Position numbers and translations under genes: made by a program
The notes under the pieces: model-generated
Told to the model about the DNA's origin: nothing
The model's database searches: none
Seen by the model: the letters and a program-made list of their open reading frames with translations, nothing else
From: an uncultured Olegusella sp.
GTDB taxonomy: Bacteria > Actinomycetota > Coriobacteriia > Coriobacteriales > Atopobiaceae
DNA length: 15,950 nucleotides
NCBI RefSeq assembly: GCF_947253395.1
Contig: NZ_CAMXYY010000036.1
Coordinates: forward strand, 1 to 15,950
Reading direction: 5' to 3'
Shown: piece after piece, positions 7,123-12,542 of the stretch
Layout of the letters: every line of letters starts with the position of its first letter
Position numbering within the stretch: position 1 is the first letter of the stretch

Positions 7123-7172
7123 TTAGAGGTAGGTAGAAGTGAGGAATGGTATAGAGGAGAGTGAGGCATGTC

Positions 7173-8618
7173 ATGAAGATGAAAAATGGCTTTTTGTGGG
7201 GTGGCGCAACTGCTGCAAATCAGTATGAGGGTGCTTGGGATGTAGATGGCAAGGGCGCTTCTGTCCCAGACCACATGCGTGGAGGTAGTCTTCATACGCC
7301 GCGTCAGATTGATGCTGTAATTGATCCCGATGCACTTTATCCCAGCCATGAGGCAACCGATTTCTACCATCACTATGAGGAAGACATCGAGCTTTTTGCT
7401 GAAATGGGCTGGAATGTTTACCGTATGTCAATTAACTGGTCACGCCTTTTCCCCACGGGAGAGGAGAGCGAACCTAATCAAGCAGGTCTTGAATTTTATG
7501 ACAAGGTTTTCGATTGCTTACAGGCTCATAACATTGAGCCTCTCGTAACTATCAGTCATTATGAGCTTCCTTATGCTCTCGTAGAGAAATACAATGGCTG
7601 GGCAGATCGCCGTCTTGTAGACTTCTTCTTTAATTATGGTAAAGTCCTTCTTGATCGCTGGCATGACAAGGTAAAGTACTGGCTCACGTTTAATGAGATT
7701 AATGCGGGTACTATGAGCTTGGGTGTTCCCTTGTCGCTTGGTAACATCAAGGGATATACCGGTACCATGGCAGATGTTCCTGACAATGCGCAAGAGCGTT
7801 ATCAATCTCTCCATCATCAGTTTGTGGCGTCTGCCAAACTTGTGAAGTATGCACATGAGCACTATACAAACGTAATGATGGGTAATATGGATTGCTTCAT
7901 TCTTACCTATGCTGCAACTTGCGATCCAAAAGATGAACTCGCCAATCAAGAAGAGATGCGTCGCATGAATTGGTATTGTTCCGATGTTCAAGCGCGCGGT
8001 GCGTACCCCAGTTATGCAAAACGCTTCTGGAAAGAGAAGGGCATCTCGTTGAACATGGAGCCTGGGGACGAGGAACTCTTGCGTGAGGGCGCTATTGACT
8101 TCTACACATTCTCATACTATATGAGTGGTATCGTGGGAACACATGGCGATATCAAAGAGGGTGCGGGAAATATGTCTTTTGGCGGACGTAATCCCTACCT
8201 CAAAGAGACAGATTGGGGTTGGCAAATTGACCCTGATGGTCTGCGTTTTGCTCTCAATGAGATTTACGACCGTTATCAACTTCCTCTTATGATCGTAGAA
8301 AATGGTATGGGTGCCTACGATGAGGTTGTTATAGAAGATGGGAAAGAATGCATCCATGATCCCTATCGTATCGATTACCTTCGTAGTCATGTGGCTGCCA
8401 TGCGTGAGGCTGTGGAAGATGGCGTTGATTTGATAGGGTACACTTGGTGGGGCCCCATCGATTTGGTCAGCGCAGGTACTGGTGAAATGCGCAAGCGTTA
8501 TGGTTTCATTTATGTTGATAAGCATGACGATGGTACGGGTGATTTGCATCGTGTACGCAAAGATTCGTTCTTCTACTACCAAAAAATTATTAAGAGCAAT
8601 GGTGAAGATTTAAACTAG
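7173..8618 (+). CDS. 6-phospho-beta-glucosidase, GH1
   Basis: Hydrolyses phosphorylated beta-glucosides (such as cellobiose-P, arbutin-P or salicin-P) to glucose 6-phosphate in the cytoplasm. I chose ATG 7173 (MKMKNGFLWGGATAANQYEG) because GTGAGG lies 6 bases upstream. A GTG at 7161 is in frame but overlaps that ribosome site. The protein has 481 residues, the usual GH1 length. The acid/base Glu175 lies in TFNEINAG and the nucleophile Glu376 in IVENGMGAYD. The C-terminal stretch SAGTGEMRKRYGFIYVD, with its Ser...Lys...Tyr spacing, is the pattern that distinguishes phospho-beta-glucosidases from plain beta-glucosidases. It has its own bidirectional terminator at 8650, so it is not cotranscribed with the PTS genes. 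Divergent RpiR control is likely. Confidence 0.93.
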   Translation: MKMKNGFLWGGATAANQYEGAWDVDGKGASVPDHMRGGSLHTPRQIDAVIDPDALYPSHEATDFYHHYEEDIELFAEMGWNVYRMSINWSRLFPTGEESEPNQAGLEFYDKVFDCLQAHNIEPLVTISHYELPYALVEKYNGWADRRLVDFFFNYGKVLLDRWHDKVKYWLTFNEINAGTMSLGVPLSLGNIKGYTGTMADVPDNAQERYQSLHHQFVASAKLVKYAHEHYTNVMMGNMDCFILTYAATCDPKDELANQEEMRRMNWYCSDVQARGAYPSYAKRFWKEKGISLNMEPGDEELLREGAIDFYTFSYYMSGIVGTHGDIKEGAGNMSFGGRNPYLKETDWGWQIDPDGLRFALNEIYDRYQLPLMIVENGMGAYDEVVIEDGKECIHDPYRIDYLRSHVAAMREAVEDGVDLIGYTWWGPIDLVSAGTGEMRKRYGFIYVDKHDDGTGDLHRVRKDSFFYYQKIIKSNGEDLN

Positions 8619-8649
8619 TGCAAAATATTTAGCGTTCGAATACAAAATA

Positions 8650-8690
8650 AAAACCAAGGGCAACATGCAGACTGTCCTTGGTTTTATTTT
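8650..8690. terminator. Bidirectional intrinsic terminator
   Basis: AAAACCAAGGGCA (8650-8662) and TGTCCTTGGTTTT (8673-8685) form a 13-bp stem, with one G-U pair, around a 10-base loop. T-rich tails occur on both strands (ATTTT on plus; TTTATTTTG on minus). It lies between the convergent GH1 and monooxygenase genes and can serve both. Confidence 0.85.
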
Positions 8691-8707
8691 GGTGTCAAAA
8701 CGGGATC

Positions 8708-9034
8708 TCACTTACGAATAAAGCGCTCATCCTGTGGAGCATCTTCTGCATCGCTATAGCGATGTACCTGCATATGCAGATCGTATTTCTCCCGGAGCTC
8801 AGCAATGCGTGTCATCATTGGAGATGCATGGTGGGCATCAATAGCTTTTTGGTCGCACCATTTGTCGATAAGCAATATGGTTTCTGGATCATCTAATGAT
8901 TGAAAATAGGCATAACTTTCGTTTCCATCTTCGGCGCGAATTGCATCAACCGTGCCAGAATTAATCATTTCGCGTGCAAATGCCAGGGTGCTTCCTGCTG
9001 TTCCTGTATAAAATAAATTGATAGTGATGCTCAT
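8708..9034 (-). CDS. Antibiotic biosynthesis monooxygenase (ABM) domain protein, YgiN-like
   Basis: A 108-residue single-domain protein of the ABM ferredoxin-like fold. Typical signs are the start MSITINLFYTGTAGS, an AREMINSGTVDAIRAE segment, and the paired strands SYAYFQSLDDPETILLIDKW followed by DAHHASPMMTRI, which match the family's 'Y.f..s.ddp....i.E.W.d..a...H..s' pattern. Members act as cofactor-free quinol or aromatic oxygenases or as heme-binding proteins; the substrate here is unknown. GGGGG lies 4 bases before the ATG. It has its own promoter (9064-9092). Why it sits inside a beta-glucoside locus is unclear; aglycone detoxification is speculation. Confidence 0.8.
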   Translation of the reverse strand: MSITINLFYTGTAGSTLAFAREMINSGTVDAIRAEDGNESYAYFQSLDDPETILLIDKWCDQKAIDAHHASPMMTRIAELREKYDLHMQVHRYSDAEDAPQDERFIRK

Positions 9035-9063
9035 GCAACCCCCAATCGTTTGTCATACGGGTG

Positions 9064-9092
9064 AGTTTACTCCTAGGGGAGGAAGTTGTAAA
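9064..9092 (-). promoter_or_regulatory. Promoter for the ABM monooxygenase gene
   Basis: Read on the minus strand, TTTACA (-35, 9092-9087) and TAAACT (-10, 9069-9064) are 17 bases apart. The spacer contains the imperfect palindrome CTCCCCTAGGAG, a possible operator. Transcription would start near 9057, about 23 bases before the start codon. Confidence 0.55.
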
Positions 9093-9136
9093 AATGCTGT
9101 TTGCCGAGCATAGACTACCACATATGAATCTCAGTC

Positions 9137-9165
9137 TTGTATTCTTTATCCACGTATGTTAAATA
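9137..9165 (+). promoter_or_regulatory. Promoter for the antiterminator-PTS operon
   Basis: TTGTAT (-35, 9137-9142) and TAAATA (-10, 9160-9165) are separated by exactly 17 bases. The predicted transcript start, near 9172, places the RAT-like hairpin (9175-9203) at the very 5' end of the RNA. That supports both calls. Confidence 0.6.
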
Positions 9166-9174
9166 CGAACTAGC

Positions 9175-9203
9175 AAGATTGTTACTCCGCTGAGGCATTA
9201 CTT
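9175..9203 (+). promoter_or_regulatory. RAT-like ribonucleic antiterminator hairpin
   Basis: A 29-nt element with the layout of BglG/SacY/LicT RNA targets. Bottom stem AAG (9175-9177)/CTT (9201-9203); internal loop ATT against ATTA; GT/GC pairs; one-sided TA bulge; top stem CTC/GAG; 4-base loop CGCT. The core ATTGTTACT matches the remembered RAT consensus, while both stems differ from it in compensating ways. It precedes a gene for exactly this protein family. Binding by the antiterminator would stabilise it and block the overlapping hairpin at 9199-9230. Confidence 0.65.
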
Positions 9204-9230
9204 GCGTGATCTATGTGGTCACTTGAAGTA
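9199..9230 (+). promoter_or_regulatory. Hairpin competing with the RAT-like element
   Basis: TACTT (9199-9203) pairs with AAGTA (9226-9230), and GTGATC (9206-9211) pairs with GGTCAC (9217-9222) around TATGT, giving 11 bp. Bases 9201-9203 are also the 3' arm of the RAT bottom stem, so the two folds exclude each other, as in known attenuators. There is no T tract after it, so it is not a standard intrinsic terminator. It ends 7 bases before the AGAGGAG ribosome site of the antiterminator gene. Confidence 0.5.
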
Positions 9231-9248
9231 GAGTCCAGAGGAGTACCT

Positions 9249-10091
9249 GTGCTGCTCACTAAGAAGATAAATAACAATGTAGCTTTTGGCACCGATGACA
9301 CGGGTCAGGAAGTTGTAGTTTTTGGCAAGGGTATCGGATTTCATCATATGCCGTATGAGGTTGGAAAGCATGATGAAATTCAGCGTGTCTTTCGCGATGT
9401 GAGCAGCTCGATTGCAACTTCACTGGATTATCTAGACACCAATATTCTTTTAGCTGCCTCTGATATTGTTGAGCTTGCCCGTATGGAACTAGATTGTAAG
9501 CTCAACCCCAATCTTCCCTTTACACTTGCAGATCATATTCAGTTCGCTATCCAGCGTAGGCAAGAGGGTATTTTTATTAGCAACCCGCTTTCTGACACCG
9601 TTGCTTTTGTATATCCAACAGAGCTGGGACTTGCGCGAACGGGTGTTGAAATGATTAATCGTCGCGTGTCAGGTGCGGAGCTTCCAGACGATGAAGCTTG
9701 TGCTATAGCGCTGCATCTGGTAAATGGCGAACTTGGTGGCGGAGGAGATGAAAGTACCATCCGCCTTGTTATTGAAAGCACCAAGATTATTTCTCATGCA
9801 AGTGTTCTTATTGAAGATAATGTGCACATTACCCTCGATCGCACGTCATATGCGTTTCAACGTTTTGCGGCACATTTTCGCTACCTCGCATCTCGTTTGG
9901 CAGGCGAGAAAAAACTAAACCAAAGTGACAATAGTACGCTCTTTAAGCAAGCCGCTCATGATTTTCCCGAAGTCTATCTCATTGTGATGCAGATTGATGC
10001 GTATCTACAGGAAACCTATGGATGGAACTGTACGAACGAAGAGTTGCTTTATCTGATGATGCATGTGAATCGTCTCATCATGGCAACGTAG
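9249..10091 (+). CDS. BglG/LicT-family transcriptional antiterminator
   Basis: RNA-binding antiterminator controlled by PTS phosphorylation. I chose GTG 9249 (LLTKKINNNVAFG) because AGAGGAG lies 5 bases upstream and the CAT-RBD domain starts there. An ATG at 9213 is in frame but adds residues foreign to the family and sits inside the leader hairpin. The protein has 280 residues (LicT has 277). The CAT-RBD covers about 1-55 (KKINNNVAFGTDDTGQEVVVFGKGIGF split by loops). PRD1 covers about 65-165 with His96 (ADHIQFA) and His156 (ALHLVNGE). PRD2 covers about 170-280 with His209 (AAHFRYLASRL) and His272 (MMHVNRLI). All four phosphorylatable histidines are present, so it should respond to both HPr (catabolite state) and EIIB (substrate). 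EIIBC lies 69 bases downstream in the same operon. The RAT-like site upstream suggests autoregulation. Confidence 0.93.
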   Translation: MLLTKKINNNVAFGTDDTGQEVVVFGKGIGFHHMPYEVGKHDEIQRVFRDVSSSIATSLDYLDTNILLAASDIVELARMELDCKLNPNLPFTLADHIQFAIQRRQEGIFISNPLSDTVAFVYPTELGLARTGVEMINRRVSGAELPDDEACAIALHLVNGELGGGGDESTIRLVIESTKIISHASVLIEDNVHITLDRTSYAFQRFAAHFRYLASRLAGEKKLNQSDNSTLFKQAAHDFPEVYLIVMQIDAYLQETYGWNCTNEELLYLMMHVNRLIMAT

Positions 10092-10107
10092 GTACTAAGG
10101 CTACGTT
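10085..10107 (+). repeat. Intercistronic hairpin over the antiterminator stop codon
   Basis: AACGTAG (10085-10091, containing the TAG stop) and CTACGTT (10101-10107) form a perfect 7-bp stem with a 9-base loop. Only three Ts are available at its end, so termination would be weak. It may set the ratio of regulator to transporter, or protect or process the mRNA. Confidence 0.45.
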
Positions 10108-10160
10108 TACAACGCAGCTTGGTATAAAAAGAGTGGGCGGATTCTCGAGAAGGGAATAAT

Positions 10161-11603
10161 ATGGCAAAGGATTACACAGAGCTTGCTCAAGCCATCTTCG
10201 ACAATGTGGGTGGCAACGAAAACATCAGAAGTGTTGCACATTGCATTACACGTATTCGTTTTAAGCTGAAAGATGTAAAAAAAGCAGATACGGAGGTGAT
10301 TGAGAAGCTTCCAGGTGTCATAAAGGTGATGGATGCTAACGGTCAGTATCAGGTGGTCGTTGGCAACATTGTTGAGGGCGTGTATGATGCTATCCTCAAA
10401 GTAGGTGGACTATCTGGTGCAGGAGAAGTGGCTGCTGACGACGAGGATGAAGCCCCTAAGACGATAGGCGCCTTAGTCATTGACCTCATTTCCGGAATCT
10501 TCCAACCCGTTCTTGGTGTACTTTCTGCTGCGGGTATTATGAAGGGCGTGCTTGCTCTAGCAGTTTTTTTAGTTCCTGCTTTTATGACAGACGGCGCCTA
10601 CACCATGCTTTATACCGTGGCTGATGGCTTTTTCTATTTCCTACCTGTAGCTCTCGGATTCTCGGCAGCCAAGAAATTTAAGATGAATGGCTTTACGGGT
10701 ATGGCTATAGGCTTTGCGTTAGTCTATCCCTCTATGGTTGCACTGACTTCAGGTGAAGTTATTGGTAGCGTTGATCTTGGTTTTGCAGGCGTATTCTCGT
10801 GGTACTCAACATTTTTTGGTATCCCCATTATTATGCCAGCCTCAGGTTATACCTCCTCCGTTATCCCTGTAGTGCTCATGACATGGCTGGCATCTAAGAT
10901 AGAAAAATCTTGTAGGTCATGGATGCCTGATTCACTCAAGCTCTTCTTTGTACCTCTCGTTACTCTTACTTGTACAGTAGTTCTGGGTTATCTCATTATC
11001 GGACCTGTCGCTACACTGCTTACTAATCTCATCCAGAGCTTCTTTGAGGCAATTCTTTCCATTCCCGTTATCGGTACCGTTCTTTTGAGTACGCTTGTCG
11101 GAGCGTTTTGGATGGTGCTCGTTATCTTTGGTTTCCATTGGAGTTTAGTGCCTCTTGCACTTATTAATTTCAACTCTGGCTATGATTACATCCTGCCTGG
11201 AATGATTGGTCACTCTTTTGCTTTGGGCGCTGTTATATTTGCAATGTATCTTAAGAATAAAGATAGTCAATTCCGTGGTATTGCGCTTCCTGCAATGATT
11301 TCGGCATTTTTCTTCGGTGTGACTGAGCCTGCAATCTATGGTGTTGCGCTCCCCGATGAGAAAGCTTTTATTAATGCTTCTATCGCTTCTGCACTTTCTG
11401 GACTTTTTATAGGAATTGTGGGTGCAAAGATTTTTATCCTTGGCGGTCTTGGAGTCTTTAATTGGCTCAGTTTTATTGATAGCTCAAATGCGCTTGGAGC
11501 AGGCATTACCTACATGATTTACGCCATTATCGCATCTCTTGGTGCAGCTGCTATTGGCTTTGTAATCGAGTTTATAAGCTATAAGCCTGAGAACAGCAAA
11601 TAA
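10161..11603 (+). CDS. PTS beta-glucoside-type EIIBC transporter
   Basis: Membrane permease that imports and phosphorylates a sugar, probably a beta-glucoside. The protein has 480 residues. The EIIB domain (about 1-90) carries the phosphocysteine Cys28 in AHCITRIRFKLKD. The EIIC domain (about 105-475) has roughly ten hydrophobic segments and the family signatures GFHWSLVPLALINFNSGYD and FFGVTEPAIYGVALP. Unlike classical BglF/BglP (about 610-630 residues), it has no C-terminal EIIA domain; that function is encoded separately at 11708. GAAGGGA precedes the ATG at a normal distance. It follows the antiterminator in an operon and should phosphorylate that protein's PRD1 when substrate is absent. 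Substrate identity (cellobiose, arbutin, salicin or others) cannot be fixed from sequence. Confidence 0.93.
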   Translation: MAKDYTELAQAIFDNVGGNENIRSVAHCITRIRFKLKDVKKADTEVIEKLPGVIKVMDANGQYQVVVGNIVEGVYDAILKVGGLSGAGEVAADDEDEAPKTIGALVIDLISGIFQPVLGVLSAAGIMKGVLALAVFLVPAFMTDGAYTMLYTVADGFFYFLPVALGFSAAKKFKMNGFTGMAIGFALVYPSMVALTSGEVIGSVDLGFAGVFSWYSTFFGIPIIMPASGYTSSVIPVVLMTWLASKIEKSCRSWMPDSLKLFFVPLVTLTCTVVLGYLIIGPVATLLTNLIQSFFEAILSIPVIGTVLLSTLVGAFWMVLVIFGFHWSLVPLALINFNSGYDYILPGMIGHSFALGAVIFAMYLKNKDSQFRGIALPAMISAFFFGVTEPAIYGVALPDEKAFINASIASALSGLFIGIVGAKIFILGGLGVFNWLSFIDSSNALGAGITYMIYAIIASLGAAAIGFVIEFISYKPENSK

Positions 11604-11624
11604 TATAATTATTTATTTGTGTAT

Positions 11625-11666
11625 TGCCGTAGGAGATAGTTTTAGTATTTTCTACGGCATTTTCTT
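11625..11666 (+). terminator. Intrinsic terminator between EIIBC and EIIA genes
   Basis: TGCCGTAG (11625-11632) and CTACGGCA (11652-11659) form a strong 8-bp stem. It can extend by four A-U/G-U pairs (GAGA with TTTT) and is followed by TTTTCTT. It separates two genes whose products work together. No good promoter lies between it and the EIIA gene; the best match, TTCTTA-17-TTTATA, would start transcription on the ribosome site. Partial read-through is the simplest reading. Confidence 0.72.
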
Positions 11667-11707
11667 AGATACTAGTTGCTTTTATTTATAGATGAGGAAG
11701 AAAAAAA

Positions 11708-12226
11708 ATGGGACTTTTCGATCGTTTCAAAAAGCCAGCAAAACCTGCGGCACTCGATGTGACTGTTGCTCAAAACGATGTTGTATGTCCGGTATCTGGT
11801 GAGGTAGTTGAACTCGCTGCTGTAAGTGACCCTGTATTTTCTACAGGCGCTATGGGACTAGGTTTTGGCGTAAAACCATCAGATGAGACTATCTATGCAC
11901 CTATTTCAGGTACCATCAGTGTTCTTGGAGCACCGAACTTTCATGCACTAGGCATATCTGGCGATAATGGCGCTGAGTTTCTTATCCATGTCGGAGTAGA
12001 TACCGTAGAAATGAAGGGCGACGGTTTTACGGTCTATGCAGAAAAGGGTCAACATATCAATGTGGGTGAAGCTCTTCTTGGCTTTTCCAAGAAAAAGATT
12101 GCTGCTGCAGGGCATGATGATGTTGTCATCTGCGCCATTACTAATAGTGATGACTTTTCGCAGATTGAGCTTGCGCATACGGGAAATATGCAAGCAGGAG
12201 ACGTAGTTATACTCCTACATAAATAG
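11708..12226 (+). CDS. PTS EIIA component, Glc family (Crr-like)
   Basis: Cytoplasmic phosphocarrier that takes phosphate from HPr and hands it to Cys28 of EIIB. The protein has 172 residues, close to E. coli EIIA-Glc (169). The core begins at DVVCPVSGEVVELAAVSDPVFSTGAMG. The two active-site histidines are His79 (NFHALGIS) and phospho-acceptor His94 (FLIHVGVDTVEMKG). The end QAGDVVILL is also typical. The N-terminus GLFDRFKKPAK resembles the membrane-associating tail of Crr proteins. GAGGAAG precedes the ATG by 7 bases. It supplies the EIIA function missing from the neighbouring EIIBC. Because this class of EIIA is often shared, it could also serve other permeases. It lies behind a terminator and so may be expressed at a different level from EIIBC. 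Confidence 0.95.
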   Translation: MGLFDRFKKPAKPAALDVTVAQNDVVCPVSGEVVELAAVSDPVFSTGAMGLGFGVKPSDETIYAPISGTISVLGAPNFHALGISGDNGAEFLIHVGVDTVEMKGDGFTVYAEKGQHINVGEALLGFSKKKIAAAGHDDVVICAITNSDDFSQIELAHTGNMQAGDVVILLHK

Positions 12227-12398
12227 GGCAGCATATCAGTAGCGTATTCTTACAGGGCTTCTTTGTTGCGTATTTGAGCGCTGGATTGATTGTTTGCACG
12301 GCTGGAGCTACAGATTCATTATTTGCGGAAGATTTGTTAGCGATTGTTGTGTCAGAGCTGCATCGCAAACATGAGCGAATGTAGTTGGTTAATTTAAA
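12227..12398. other. Intergenic stretch without a supported gene
   Basis: Part of the 316-base gap between the EIIA and mgtA genes. An unbroken plus-strand frame of 54 codons (12223-12384) encodes a hydrophobic run (VFLQGFFVAYLSAGLIV), but it has no good start codon or ribosome site. I therefore do not call it a gene. The rest of the gap holds two hairpins (12399-12433 and 12467-12502). Confidence 0.4.
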
Positions 12399-12433
12399 CA
12401 GAACACCTCGTTACTTAATGCCGAGGTGTTCTG
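12399..12433. terminator. Probable bidirectional terminator between EIIA and mgtA
   Basis: CAGAACACCTCG and CGAGGTGTTCTG form a perfect 12-bp stem with an 11-base loop. The minus-strand side continues as TTTAAATTAA, the plus side as ATTTGG. The tails are modest, but the stem is the most stable in the gap and lies between convergent genes. Confidence 0.65.
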
Positions 12434-12466
12434 ATTTGGCGGGTTGTACAGATTGCAACAAATGCA

Positions 12467-12502
12467 CTGAGCCTCCACCGCTTAGTAGTGATGGAGTCTC
12501 AG
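12467..12502. repeat. Interrupted inverted repeat downstream of mgtA
   Basis: CTGAG-C-CTCCA and TGGAG-T-CTCAG pair as two 5-bp blocks with a single mismatch around a 14-base loop. It has no T tract on either strand. On the minus strand it is the first structure after the mgtA stop and may protect the mRNA 3' end. Confidence 0.5.
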
Positions 12503-12542
12503 CCTGCAAATGTATCGGCGCGTAAGACGGCTCAATCTGCCA

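Noticed and set aside
11662..11690. Promoter TTCTTA-17-TTTATA before the EIIA gene
   Set aside because: The start would fall on the Shine-Dalgarno of the EIIA gene, leaving no room for ribosome binding.
12223..12384. Plus-strand frame of 54 codons with a hydrophobic run after the EIIA gene
   Set aside because: No ATG or GTG near its beginning and no ribosome site. It is short enough to be chance, though a small membrane peptide cannot be fully excluded.
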